NCBI RefSeq assembly: GCF_001315985.1
Contig: NZ_BBBI01000009.1
Coordinates: forward strand, 26,484 to 90,483
DNA from: Vulcanisaeta distributa JCM 11216
Lineage (GTDB): Archaea; Thermoproteota; Thermoprotei; Thermoproteales; Thermocladiaceae
Direction: 5' to 3'
Length of the DNA: 64,000 bases
Part shown: piece by piece, positions 39,968 to 49,687 of the stretch
Layout: each line of letters begins with the position of its first letter
Numbering within the stretch: position 1 is the first letter of the stretch
Made by a program: the position numbers and the translations under genes
Notes under the pieces: generated by a model
Seen by the model: only the letters and a program-made list of their open reading frames with translations
What the model was told of the DNA's origin: nothing
The model's database searches: none

Positions 39968-40494
39968 TTATGAGTACCATGCGAGGATCACCGACATTAT
40001 ATACCAGCGTAGTGAGAGAAGAACCAAGTCCCTGAATTCTCTATCTTTTCCGTAATTAATTAACAATAGTATAAAAAGCAGTCCATCAGCTGAGGGTATC
40101 GCCATTATTAATGATAGCATTATTGTTTCTGCCATTATTGATATTGCTGTATTGCCAGATACTGCGTTTGTGGCAATTCCATTAGCAACCCACTGGGCTG
40201 CTGTGTTCCAGATGCCGTAAAGTGGTATTAATGACGGCCCTAGGTTTATCATGAAATTCGTTAATTCGTAAGAGAATGCCGCTATTGGAGATATTGATGT
40301 AAGGTTATTTTTCTCCGACTGTATCTGGTTTATTTCTTGATTAACGGCTACAGTGAATTGCTGGCTGGGCTTTATGGCGTAGCAAAGAAGTAGGCCGCTA
40401 AGAAGAGCAGTAGCAATATTAGGTATAAGTATATTCTAAATCTTCCTAGTTTACCTATTATGGATACTCTTATCCTCTCCTCTTGTGTTAGCAT
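39968..40494 (-). CDS. Integral membrane protein, unknown (frameshifted)
   Basis: Begins MLTQEERIRVSIIG, followed by a helix rich in Leu/Tyr, a periplasm-like segment (SQQFTVAVNQEINQIQ), and three more hydrophobic helices. The frame breaks at about 40385: TTTGCTACGCC needs one more C (FAYAIKPSQQ). The pattern of helices with conserved Asn/Gly weakly recalls SpoIIM-type proteins, but I would not assign it. About 175 residues. Confidence 0.45.
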
Positions 40495-40550
40495 TTATTG
40501 TTCACTAATCGTGGGCTTTAAAAATGATTACTCTCTCACGCACTATTACA

Positions 40551-41250
40551 TCATGACCTAAGTACTATGTGCTCAACGCCATCCTTATAAGTCCTGATAA
40601 CCACACCTTGTCTCTCAAGGTTCCTAAGGGCCAGGTCTATGTACGTGACCTTAACCTTAAGGACCTCCTCACCGTACCAATCAACCATCCTATTAATTAT
40701 TTCATTCAACGTCCACTCCCTCTTACCAGCTTGGACTCCTCAGTCAGCACCCTCCTTATGAAGTTCGTCATGTCCTCAGTGACGTTCCATGGATAAACAA
40801 ACCAAACCCAATCCCTAACCTCAATTGCCCAGTAATCAGGCTTGAACTTGGCAACGGTTGATATCCACTGGAGGGCTGCGGTCCTCACCTCCACGTTCTT
40901 ATTATTACGCTCTACGTATTCCTTAGCCAATTGTATTGAGTCCCCCCCGTATCCACTATGTCATCAATCACAAGGACCTTCTTACCACTTAAGTCAACGG
41001 AAAGTGGGTACTTAATGTATGCCTTCTCAGCAACCTGGGCCGTTGATGGCCAATGAACAACCTGAATGCTAATTAGGTCAGATATGCCTAAATAATCGCA
41101 AACAAGCCTTGCAGGTGCATAGCCGCCCCCCCTAGCTATCGCAACTACTATATCGGGTAACCACCCTGAATCCTTTATTTTCATTGATAGTACCCTAGCC
41201 CACTCAGTTATTTCATCCCAACTGACCAACTTTATTGGTACCTTAACCAC
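40551..41250 (-). CDS. Phosphoribosyltransferase with C-terminal helical extension (frameshifted)
   Basis: Type I PRTase, probably purine or xanthine salvage. The N-terminal domain has IVVAIARGGGYAPARL and the PRPP loop VLVIDDIVDTGDS, the latter interrupted by C7 at 40941 where five are expected. After LAKEYVERNN and WAIEVRDWVWFVYPWNV, which is typical of archaeal Gpt-like proteins, a second break near 40727 leads into a C-terminal domain WTLNEIINRMVDWYG ending at 40551, possibly a winged helix. About 233 residues, longer than a plain PRTase. Confidence 0.75.
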
Positions 41251-41360
41251 GTTTTTTGTTAATTCTCATGGTTGATTTATAAATTTCATGTCCCACACCC
41301 AAATATTATGAATCATTAATAATACTTTTATTTAAACCCTGAAACCATTAACTAAGATTT

Positions 41361-42245
41361 ATGCAATTCAGATACTATTTATTGCTTATAATTGCGGTGA
41401 TAGCGATATCCTGGGCATCAATATTGACACTACTATCTGGCGCTCAACCAATAGCAGTGGCCTTCTGGAGAACTGCCATAGCCGCGGCAGTATTATCACC
41501 ATTATTAATTATTGAAAGGAAAAATAATACCTACGCACCCTCAAGGAATGAGACAATATTAATGGTAGTTAGCGGTATTGCATTAGCTGCGCACTTCATG
41601 ACCTGGATTGAGAGCCTATACCTAACCAACGTGGCCGCAAGTACTACATTGGTATCCACATACCCGATATTCACGTTAGTAATGGGTAGATTAATTGGCG
41701 AAAAAGTTGGTAAACGCTCGATCCTCGGTACCCTAGTGGCCTTCCTTGGTATTGTATTGATCACAGTGCCCGAGTTTTACGTAAGTATGAAGGCATTAAT
41801 TGGCGATTTACTTGCACTAGTCGGTTCAATGTCTGGCGCCGTGTATTTCCTAGTGGGTAGGTTCATTAGGGTTAAGGTATCCTTAGCCATGTACACAGTG
41901 CCGGTCTACAGTGTTTCAGCCCTAACAACGCTATTCGTTGGATTAATACTACATTCAAGGCTTTGGCCATATCCACTATACACCTGGCTTTACATATTAA
42001 TGATCGTACTTGGCCCAATGTTACTTGGCCATACATTACTAAATTATTCCCTTAGGTATTCGAGGGCCATAACCATAACCACATCAACATTGGGTGAGCC
42101 AATCGTGGCCTCATTACTTGCATATATAATATTTCACCAAGTCCCTCAGGCATTGACCGTTGTTGGCATTGTCATGACATTACTTGGTATTTACACCGTT
42201 ATTTCCGAGGAGACTAGGATGCAGAATGACCTAAGTGAGGATTAG
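41361..42245 (+). CDS. EamA/DMT-family transporter
   Basis: 294 residues with ten predicted helices in two EamA repeats (SWASILTLLSGAQPIAVAFWR in the first; GPMLLGHTLLNYSL and STLGEPIVASLLAYI in the second). The drug/metabolite transporter superfamily exports amino acids, nucleotide precursors or drugs; substrate unknown. No G7 run falls in it and the frame is intact. The next gene begins about 45 bp later. Confidence 0.85.
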   Translation: MQFRYYLLLIIAVIAISWASILTLLSGAQPIAVAFWRTAIAAAVLSPLLIIERKNNTYAPSRNETILMVVSGIALAAHFMTWIESLYLTNVAASTTLVSTYPIFTLVMGRLIGEKVGKRSILGTLVAFLGIVLITVPEFYVSMKALIGDLLALVGSMSGAVYFLVGRFIRVKVSLAMYTVPVYSVSALTTLFVGLILHSRLWPYPLYTWLYILMIVLGPMLLGHTLLNYSLRYSRAITITTSTLGEPIVASLLAYIIFHQVPQALTVVGIVMTLLGIYTVISEETRMQNDLSED

Positions 42246-42290
42246 GTAAATTAATTAGTTCCTAACTTAACTGTTTTTGGGGGGGATTTT

Positions 42291-43077
42291 GTGGATTGCA
42301 TTATAATAGTTGATTCACGGGAATATGAAACGGCTGAGGAGGTCGTTAAGTGGATTAAGAGATTAGGCTGTAGTGTTGTTCCTCGTAAACTGGATATTGG
42401 CGATTACGTACTGCCCAACAATGTTGGTATTGAACGTAAGAGGGCTATGGACTTCATATCATCAATAGTTGATGGCAGACTCTTTGAACAAAGCAAGGAA
42501 TTATTAAGCGCGTTTGATAAGGCTTACGTAATTGTTGAGGGTGACTTATGGAGAGCCTTGAATAGGAGGGATGTACATAAGCACTCTGTACTCGGTGCAT
42601 TAAGCACGTTGGTTAGTATAGGCGTTAAGGTGCTATATACGCCTGATGAGGAGGGTACGGCCTACGTAATGAAGTCACTGGCGGAGAAGATGGGAAGTAA
42701 AGGTATTAAGGCCTTGCCAGTTAAGAGGGGCGAGACGATTAGGGATGCCCAGATTCAATTTTTATCATCATTACCTGGCATAGGTCCGAAGAGGGCGGAG
42801 GCATTATTGAGAACGTTTGGAACTCCACTCGATGTATTGAACAACCTGGGGGGCAATGGACTAGAAGGTTGATAATATTAACGAGGGCATAGTCAGCCTT
42901 GTCAGGAAAATATTGACTACCAGATATGGTGATGAGGAAAACAATGCTGTAATCCCGATAGATGAGGCTATTAAAGAAGCTGGCGATAATAAGGATTACG
43001 ATAGTAAGGACAGCAAAAACAGTGAAGATAATATTAATAGTAGGCGCAATATAATGGATTTCCTCGGTGATAAATAA
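42291..43077 (+). CDS. xpf: XPF/ERCC4-type structure-specific endonuclease (frameshifted)
   Basis: Short crenarchaeal XPF that cuts 3' flaps and forks with PCNA. The nuclease core shows VDSREYE, GDYVLPNNVGIERKRAMDF (GDxnERKxxxD) and LFEQSKEL; a helix-hairpin-helix follows (LSSLPGIGPKRAEALL). The frame breaks near 42850-42875; the continuation NINEGIVSLVRKILTTRYGDEE ends NIMDFLGDK at 43077, a C-terminus of the kind that carries a PCNA-binding tail. The start is GTG at 42291 after a G7 run at 42279. About 260 residues. Confidence 0.85.
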
Positions 43078-43255
43078 TGGTAATTACCTGCCATACTGCG
43101 GCATGAATAATTGGACAATGGTGCAATTCTTAAGTAAGAGAGGCAGTGAGAACTTTATCGTGGTTTGTCGCTGTAGTAACTGCGGTAAGATTTTCTATCT
43201 ATATAAGACGAAATTCGCAACATTAACCTATAAATTAGAAGAGATAGGACTTTAA
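43067..43255 (+). CDS. Small Cys-containing protein, unknown
   Basis: 62 residues from a GTG that overlaps the end of the XPF gene. Cysteines at PYCG and CRCSNCGK suggest half of a zinc ribbon. Too short to assign; it may be translated by coupling to XPF. Confidence 0.35.
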   Translation: MINNGNYLPYCGMNNWTMVQFLSKRGSENFIVVCRCSNCGKIFYLYKTKFATLTYKLEEIGL

Positions 43256-43295
43256 TAAATGGCGTAATTTCTTACGTGTAGAAAGAGGAAAAATC

Positions 43296-43303
43296 CTTAA
43301 ATA
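43296..43303 (+). promoter_or_regulatory. TATA element of the histone gene
   Basis: CTTAAATA lies 23-30 nt before the ATG at 43326, preceded by GAGGAAAAAT as a BRE-like sequence. Leaderless start likely. Confidence 0.6.
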
Positions 43304-43325
43304 CTTATTTTGAGAAGAACCATCA

Positions 43326-43556
43326 ATGCCTGAATTACCACTGGCACCAATAGATAGAATTTTCCATAAAGCTGGTGCTGAAAGAGTTGGTGAAGATGCA
43401 ATACAAGCATTGAGGGATATTCTTGAATATATTGCGTTTGATATAGCAACAAAGAGTATAGAATTAGCGAGACATGCTGGTAGAAAGACCGTTACTGCTG
43501 ATGATGTTAAGACAGCAATTAGAATACTTAGGTGTATACCCGCACCCACATCATAA
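43326..43556 (+). CDS. Archaeal histone
   Basis: 76 residues spanning one histone fold, with little tail: LPLAPIDRIFHKAGAERV (alpha-1 and loop), a long alpha-2 through DILEYIAFDIATKSIELARHAGRK, and TVTADDVKTAIR (alpha-3), as in HMf-type proteins. It wraps DNA as dimers and longer superhelices. Histones are uncommon in crenarchaea but known from Caldivirga, Vulcanisaeta and Thermofilum. The frame is intact with no long G/C run. Confidence 0.95.
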   Translation: MPELPLAPIDRIFHKAGAERVGEDAIQALRDILEYIAFDIATKSIELARHAGRKTVTADDVKTAIRILRCIPAPTS

Positions 43557-43591
43557 TGAAATTAAAATGTTTCTCTTTTTAAATTTATTAA

Positions 43592-43984
43592 TTATTCACT
43601 GGATCTATCTGCATAATTAACGATGTATTTCCTCGGCTTAAGGACACTCACAATATAGTTAAATGCCTTGTTTGGCATGCTATGGTCGCCGCATGTATAT
43701 ACATCAACCGTGGCAAACCTATAGACGGGCCATGTATGTATCGCTATGTGGCTCTCTACAACTAGGGCAAGTACGCTGACACCCTCTTTATCGCCATTTA
43801 TGAACTTCCAGGACTTAACCTCAACCAGGTGTACATTGGCCATTTCGGCGGCCTTTATTACTAATGACCGTAAGAACTTCTCATCACTTAAAATGTTTGG
43901 GTCGACCCCGTATAGGTTACCATATATGTGCTTACCGATCACCCCATTTAACCTTTCATATCCCAGTTGGGATGTTGTGGACAT
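43592..43984 (-). CDS. speH: Pyruvoyl-dependent S-adenosylmethionine or arginine decarboxylase proenzyme
   Basis: Self-cleaving polyamine enzyme. The cleavage site is VVESHIAIHTWP with the Ser at about residue 78 becoming the pyruvoyl group; FATVDVYTCGDH contains the catalytic Cys. In crenarchaea a paralogue of this family is arginine decarboxylase (described in Sulfolobus), and the sequence alone does not settle which reaction applies; the C-terminus NYADRSSE resembles the latter. I choose the ATG at 43984 because TATAAG-like sequence on the minus strand (44008-44013) sits about 26 nt before it. 131 residues is normal. Confidence 0.85.
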   Translation of the reverse strand: MSTTSQLGYERLNGVIGKHIYGNLYGVDPNILSDEKFLRSLVIKAAEMANVHLVEVKSWKFINGDKEGVSVLALVVESHIAIHTWPVYRFATVDVYTCGDHSMPNKAFNYIVSVLKPRKYIVNYADRSSE

Positions 43985-44059
43985 GGCTTTGGGTTCTAAG
44001 AACCCCGTATAAGGCATGCCTTTAAATCCTTTTCCTTTAAAAGAACAGGAAGTATCAGA

Positions 44060-44521
44060 ATGGCAGTACCTTATGTACCAACACCACGTGATGTTGCCAT
44101 AGAAATGCTTAGGTTAGCGAATGTAAGGCCTGGAGAGGTCGTTGTTGACCCTGGTGCTGGTGAGTGTAATATCGTGGTATTGGCAGTCACGATATTTAAT
44201 GCCATTGGTATAGGTATTGAAATTAACCCAGCACTTGTTAGGTCATGTATTGAGACCTTCGAGAAGTTGGGGGGGTTGAAAGGCAGAGCGTATGTCGTAT
44301 GGGGCGACTTGTTCGATTTTGATTACTCAATAGCTGACGTAATAACGTTGTACTTGGGTAGTGATGCTAATGAGAAAATACGACTGAAATTAATTAAGGA
44401 GCTAAGACGTGGCTCTCGCGTGGTTAGTCACGACTTTGAGGTACCTGGTTGGCGGCCTATAAAATCCATTGTTGTTAATGGACCATTTAGAACGCACAGA
44501 ATTTATTTATATATCATCTAG
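44060..44521 (+). CDS. aKMT-type protein lysine methyltransferase
   Basis: 153 residues following the Sulfolobus aKMT layout: PYVPTPRDVAIEML at the N-terminus, SAM motif VVDPGAGECNI, GIGIEINPALV, ITLYLGSDANEKI, and the end segment GSRVVSHDFEVPGWRP. aKMT is a broad-specificity lysine methyltransferase, distantly Dot1-like, that modifies chromatin proteins such as Cren7. G7 at 44270 gives KLGGLKG where one Gly is likely. It lies 500 bp from the histone gene, with the decarboxylase between them. Confidence 0.85.
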   Translation: MAVPYVPTPRDVAIEMLRLANVRPGEVVVDPGAGECNIVVLAVTIFNAIGIGIEINPALVRSCIETFEKLGGLKGRAYVVWGDLFDFDYSIADVITLYLGSDANEKIRLKLIKELRRGSRVVSHDFEVPGWRPIKSIVVNGPFRTHRIYLYII

Positions 44522-44529
44522 AGACTTTC

Positions 44530-45587
44530 ATGCCCGTGAATTATAATAATGACTTAACCGAGGTACTAGACGAGTACTTATTACCGCTTAAAGGAATTGA
44601 AGAAGAACTGAGCAGAGGGGATAAAGACGTTAAAGTCTGATTGAGACCCCCCCCTCGGATTTAAAAACGTTGGGTTAGAGGTTGTGCGATATTTAAGTAA
44701 TAAGGGATATAGGGCATACTTAAGTGGGCAGAATGTTTGGGGGGTGCCTGTGATTTCTCGGTGTTGAGTGATTATCAATACATAATTCATCTAGGGCATG
44801 CTTTGCCATCTAATATATTCCGTATAATAAGTAATAACCTCAGAGTAAGGAGGGGGGGTGGGTCTGGCAATATTGTTACTATTGAAATCGAGGGAGGCCC
44901 CCCCATCGTATTGTTTTCAGTTATCTATTATAAACCTAGGCCTGAGTTATTAAATAGGGTTGGGGAAATTGTGGGCGATTTCGTTAGGCCAGGCACCGAC
45001 GTTCTCGTAACCTATGCATTACCATATAAGCTATATGCATATAAAATTGCTGAGGCTCTTGGTTTATCAGTAGCGCCGAGCCCCCCCATAACTGGTTGTT
45101 TTATTCCCTTTCCAATACGAGGAACAGTACTGTTTGTGGGCTCTGGTTACTTTTACCCATTGACATTTAAGTTATTAAAGCCGCAAGCAACTGTTTACCT
45201 GCTTGATGTGTTTAGGGGGGGTCCGTTGAGAATGTTGACCAGGTATACCGTAGGTACTTAGCCCTTAAGGTTAAGGCGCTTCAGGGATTTAGTAATGCGA
45301 GGCTCGTGGGCATCGTCATTTCGAGGAAGCCTGGCCAGTATAGACCTGAACTGGTTGAATTGCTAATCAATAGGTTGAGGGGGGGTTTGGGTAAGGAATT
45401 CGTGGTTATTGACCTGAATGAGGTCTCGCCTGACTACATTAACAACCTGCCTGTGGATGCGGTGGTAAATACTGCATGTCCAAGGATTGGTATTGATGAT
45501 TTAGATAGATTTGCAAAACCTGTTATTAATGCTGGTGATGTCCTTAAGGTGAATACTCTTGATTTAAGTAATTTATTGGTGTGGTAA
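44530..45587 (+). CDS. dph2: Diphthamide synthase subunit Dph2 (multiple frameshifts)
   Basis: Iron-sulfur enzyme that transfers the aminocarboxypropyl group of SAM to the EF2 histidine. The three cysteines of the cluster lie in VWGACDFS, ITGCFIPFP and NTACPRIG. Breaks: about 44637 (GTCTGATT for GTCCTGATT), 44673 (a G missing in TTGGGTTAG), 44739 (six G for four before TGCCTG) and 45214 (G7 for G5, FRGSVENVDQVYR). C8 at 44648, G7 at 44851 and 45379, and C7 at 44899 and 45080 add residues in frame. Repaired protein is about 345 residues. Start ATG at 44530, 8 bp after aKMT. Confidence 0.85.
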
Positions 45588-45619
45588 TACGTGGACTTAT
45601 TCCTCATAGGAAAGAAAGG

Positions 45620-45627
45620 TTTTTATA
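45620..45627 (+). promoter_or_regulatory. TATA element of the thermosome gene
   Basis: TTTTTATA lies 23-30 nt before the ATG at 45650, with GGAAAGAAAGG directly upstream as BRE. Strong-looking, in keeping with an abundant protein. Confidence 0.65.
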
Positions 45628-45649
45628 GAAGTGCTTTACGGAGACGCCG

Positions 45650-47332
45650 ATGAGCAGCGGTACACAGGCATATCTAGCACAGATCGGCGGTGTGCCAGTA
45701 CTGGTATTGAAGGAAGGGACCCAGAGGGCCTTTGGTAAGGAGGCAATGAGGATAAACATAATGGTTGCTAAGGCAGTTGCTGAGGTTATGAAGTCAACGC
45801 TTGGCCCCAAGGGTATGGATAAGATGCTCATTGATAGCCTTGGCGACATAACAATCACGAATGATGGAGCAACAATACTCGATGAGATGGACGTGCAACA
45901 TCCAATTGGCAAGCTACTTGTTGAGATCTCTAAGACACAGGATGATGAGGTCGGTGATGGAACAACAACCGCAGTAATACTGGCCGGTGCATTGCTTGAG
46001 GAAGCCGAGAAGCTACTTGATAAGAACATACACCCAACAGTCGTTGTTTCAGGATTCAAGAAGGCGCTCGATGTTGCCACGGAGCACCTAAGGAAGATCG
46101 CAATCCCGGTAAAGAGGGATGATGTCACAACGCTTAAGAAGGTTGCGTCCACGGCAATGCACGGCAAGATAAGTGAGACCGTCAAGGACTACTTCGCAGA
46201 GCTTGCGGTTAAGGCAATGCTACAGGTTGCTGAGGAAAGAAACGGGAAGTGGGTAGCAGACCTGGATAATGTGCAGATTGTTAAGAAGCACGGTGGTGCC
46301 CTTGAGGACACTCAATTAGTTTATGGCATAGTCGTTGACAAGGAGGTTGTCCACGCAGCAATGCCCAAGAGAGTTGTTAATGCTAAGATTGCCCTACTCG
46401 ATGCACCACTCGAGGTTGAGAAGCCGGAGATCGATGCCGAAATTAGGATCAACGATCCCAACCAAATAAGAGCGTTCCTCGAGGAGGAGGAGAACATACT
46501 AAAGTCCTACGTCGACAAGTTCAAGGCTCTTGGAGTAAATGCAGTCTTCACAACAAAGGGTATTGATGACATGGCCCAGTACTACCTGGCTAAGGCAGGT
46601 ATCCTGGCCGTTAGGAGGGTTAAGAGGAGCGACATTGAGAAGCTCGTTAGGGCAACCGGCGGTAGGCTAGTGACCAATATTGAGGACATGACGGAGGCTG
46701 ACCTCGGCTTCGCAGGCCTTATTGAAGAGAGAAGAATTGGAGATGAGAAGATGGTATTTGTCGAGCAGTGCAAGAACCCGAAGGCAGTAAGCATATTAAT
46801 TAGGGGGTGGCTTCGAGAGGCTTGTTGATGAGGCCGAGAGGAACCTAACAGATGCACTTAGCGTTGTTTCTGATGTAATTGAGGAGCCCTACGTACTACC
46901 TGGTGGCGGCGCACCCGAAATGGAGGTCGCCAAGGTAGTTAGGCAATTCGCGGCTAAGGTTGGCGGTAGGGAACAGTATGCTGTAGAGGCCTTTGCGAAT
47001 GCTGTGGAGGTGATACCAAAGACGCTCGCTGAGAATGCGGCCTTGACGCTGTCGATGTATTGACTGAGCTAAGGCACATTCATGAGAGTAAGGAGGATGG
47101 TTGGAAGTACGGTATCAATGCATTCACGGGCAAGGTAGCTGACATGTGGGCTATTGACGTAATAGAGCCACTAACCGTTAAGTTGCAGGCTTTGAAGGCT
47201 GCCGTTGAGGCTGCGACGATGGTGTTGAGGATTGATGAGATAATCGCCGCCAGCAAGATCGAGAGTGAGAAGAAGGAGGAGAAGAGGGAAGGCGAGGAGG
47301 GCAAGGGCGAGGGTTCAAGCTCATTTGACTAA
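45650..47332 (+). CDS. ths: Thermosome (group II chaperonin) subunit (frameshifted)
   Basis: ATP-driven chaperonin. Signatures [10 protein letters not shown] (residues ~44-53), NDGATIL and [12 protein letters not shown] bind ATP; VLPGGG-like [10 protein letters not shown] lies in the last third; the C-terminal tail is Glu/Gly/Lys-rich and ends SSFD. Breaks: about 46803 (AGGGGGT for AGGGGT, restoring [15 protein letters not shown]) and about 47039 (GCGGCC for GCGGGCC, restoring [14 protein letters not shown]). About 558 residues once joined, normal. It converges on the platform-protein gene with a 12-bp overlap. Confidence 0.95.
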
Positions 47333-48106
47333 CATTAAAAGCCCCATACTTAGTAAAATACTTAAAATAATAATCATAAAAAACATATACCTATTAATAC
47401 CAATACCAAATTCTTTCTTAATCATCCTCAGAAAGACATAGAGGGATATTGCAATTAACACCTGGATTGAAATAATAAATAGGATATTCCAACGAATTCC
47501 AAGAAATTGTAGGGACTTGGCTACCGCAGGTATCGCGAACAAAAGAACATAGTAACTAAGCACTATCGTCCTTAATCCCCTACTTAATGCGCTAATTGTT
47601 ATTTTATCACTTGAATACTTGAGGGCAATTATATACCTAGCAAGGCCTAATTCATTAATTGAAAGGCTGCCCTGTAACTCCCTGGATAATATGGAAGTAA
47701 GTATATCATCATGAACCTCATATAAAGCCCTTAGTAGGTAAATCCACTTACGCGAATCATTAATACCGAGAACATTCATCATAATCGATCCACCGCCACT
47801 TAATAGCTCTCCTACGAAATTATCCCGGGCATTCATGGAATTCAATAATTCATCATTAAGCCTATTCCTAAACCTAAGAAATATTCTCCTGGTGGCAAGT
47901 GTTGTTGACGTTACGAATAGAGGTATGATTAATGAGAGGTAGGGATTCACGAGCGTAGAGAAAATGAATAGAGCTATGGGGCCTATCGACGTTATGCCAA
48001 CAATTATTGTTAAGGACTTATCAAGTGAATCGATTATTTCCTGAGCCCTTGCCCTGGCGTTACCCAGTAGGTACTCATTTAGGCTCATTTTCATCACCAA
48101 CATCAT
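47321..48106 (-). CDS. Membrane platform protein of a type II secretion/type IV pilus-like system (TadC/GspF-like)
   Basis: About 258 residues with two N-terminal hydrophobic segments (SLTIIVGITSIGPIALFIF, YLSLIIPLFV), a cytoplasmic helical domain, then three C-terminal helices: the half-length layout of TadC/FlaJ-type proteins. Position directly downstream of the secretion ATPase, overlapping its 3' end by about 30 bp, supports this. The start may be one of the internal Met codons (48094 or 48088). No pilin-like gene is adjacent. Confidence 0.6.
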   Translation of the reverse strand: MMLVMKMSLNEYLLGNARARAQEIIDSLDKSLTIIVGITSIGPIALFIFSTLVNPYLSLIIPLFVTSTTLATRRIFLRFRNRLNDELLNSMNARDNFVGELLSGGGSIMMNVLGINDSRKWIYLLRALYEVHDDILTSILSRELQGSLSINELGLARYIIALKYSSDKITISALSRGLRTIVLSYYVLLFAIPAVAKSLQFLGIRWNILFIISIQVLIAISLYVFLRMIKKEFGIGINRYMFFMIIILSILLSMGLLMLVK

Positions 48107-49088
48107 CTAACATTCTGTTTAATTGAATGGAATACTCAATATAGCCGTTGTTGACGCGGTTTAATCTCATTAATGCATTGATTATTGCATCTATTTTTTG
48201 CTGCTCAGGATTGAAAAACTGAGGGTAGATAATGGACTTAACCCGGCGTATTGAACCATCCCTCTCCATTATTACTAATATGAATCTATCCAGGTCTATT
48301 AATTCATTCAATGAAAACGTTCTTAACCTGCTCATTAATGAGCCAACGTTATCCGCATGTGTGGTACCTAATACCTGGAGACCTGCATTAATACCGTGAA
48401 TTAAAGCCTCGAAGTGGTCCCTCTCCCTTAACTCACCGATGATTAGTACGCCATAACCTCTATGTAACGACTTAAGTACCTCCTCGGTCTTACCAATTAT
48501 TGACTTAACCTTAACGCTTGGTGTCGGTAATTCCAGGGATTCATCAGTCTCATCAATGTATATCCTCCTCAGGTTCAGGGGTAACGCCATATCTAGTGCA
48601 TTTAATAGCGTTGTTTTACCGCTTGATGGCGGACCCATAATAAGCATACTAAAGCCATCACGTAGCGCAGCAATTAATCTACTCGCTTCCTTTATACTTA
48701 TTGAACCTATGTTAATCAGGTCATTAATTGTAAATGGCTTCTTATGAAGCCTAACGTGCACCGACAAACCCTCAACGAGGGGGGGCCATCTATCCACCGA
48801 GATCCTAAGTTTCTTGCCATTAATGGCGATAGAGAATTTACCGCTGGGATTATCTACGGAAACTCTAACACCGCTAATATTGGCGATCTTAAGGAACTGT
48901 CCTGCAACCAGTTGTGGATTGGCATTCATGACCTTACACATTCCACGTTCACTATGATTGACGTATATGGAGTCCTGGGTTATGAATATGTCCTCAACAT
49001 TCTGATCTAGTATAATTGGTGCTAAATCGCCTAAACCAAGGCTGGCGAGTATTATTAGTGACCTGAGTGCGTGGTCATTAATAAGCAT
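48075..49088 (-). CDS. Type II/IV secretion or pilus assembly ATPase (VirB11/GspE superfamily)
   Basis: Hexameric ATPase powering pilus assembly. Walker A MGPPSSGKTTLLNAL, Asp box IYIDETDE, Walker B VLIIGELRERDH and His box GTTHADN are all present. The frame remains open upstream of the ATG at 49088, with no further start codon, to about 49200, where it meets the end of the Cys-containing ORF in another frame. The two may be one protein, as N-terminal extensions with cysteines occur in archaeal members. G7 at 48779 gives RWPPLVEG, perhaps one Pro too many. Confidence 0.85.
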   Translation of the reverse strand: MLINDHALRSLIILASLGLGDLAPIILDQNVEDIFITQDSIYVNHSERGMCKVMNANPQLVAGQFLKIANISGVRVSVDNPSGKFSIAINGKKLRISVDRWPPLVEGLSVHVRLHKKPFTINDLINIGSISIKEASRLIAALRDGFSMLIMGPPSSGKTTLLNALDMALPLNLRRIYIDETDESLELPTPSVKVKSIIGKTEEVLKSLHRGYGVLIIGELRERDHFEALIHGINAGLQVLGTTHADNVGSLMSRLRTFSLNELIDLDRFILVIMERDGSIRRVKSIIYPQFFNPEQQKIDAIINALMRLNRVNNGYIEYSIQLNRMLDDVGDENEPK

Positions 49089-49177
49089 GGACAGAAATTT
49101 ATCCCTTGATAATAATAGTGATGATAGGGAATAGTCATGGTTGGGAACAACTCTCTTCGTTAATTCAACTAGGTAAT

Positions 49178-49687
49178 TTAAATAATCATTATTAATTCTA
49201 TGAAGCTCAAGTAGCAGTCGCCATTATTATTTACGTATTTAAGGGATGATATTGTAAATGTGCCACCTATTGGTTGGGCATTATCAATTACTAATGAGAA
49301 ATCATTCATGGTAATGATAGATCCCTCCTTAAATAATTCCACCCTTAAATTAGACCTGGCACCCTTCTTAATGAACAGATTAAGGAGTCTATTAATGAAG
49401 TCCTGTCCATCAAACCTACGCGCGATATTTAGTATATCTACTAAGTTTGTTAATTTGCAGGCACTCAATGTCTCGAGCGCGTCAATATCGACCATGCCCT
49501 CGATCAGCATGGCTGAAAGATCTCTTGTGAAATTACACCTGCTAATTAACGGGCATCTTATACAGTTCAGGATTTGATGAGCAATTATCAACTTAGTTAA
49601 CAACGGTTTTTTATTAGCATGTATATTCAGTGGAGATACGTAATTTAACATGTCTTCTTCACCAAGAATAAAAGAATGGGCAATCAA
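49178..49687 (-). CDS. Cys-containing protein between TFB and secretion ATPase, unknown
   Basis: 169 residues with CIRCPLISRC and two more Cys, which could hold a metal site, and a C-terminal beta-rich part (VELFKEGSIITMNDFSLVI). It overlaps the TFB stop by four bases (ATGA) upstream and abuts the ATPase downstream. The last codons and the ATPase-frame extension overlap around 49180-49210, so it may be the N-terminal domain of the ATPase separated by an indel. Confidence 0.5.
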   Translation of the reverse strand: MIAHSFILGEEDMLNYVSPLNIHANKKPLLTKLIIAHQILNCIRCPLISRCNFTRDLSAMLIEGMVDIDALETLSACKLTNLVDILNIARRFDGQDFINRLLNLFIKKGARSNLRVELFKEGSIITMNDFSLVIDNAQPIGGTFTISSLKYVNNNGDCYLSFIELIMII

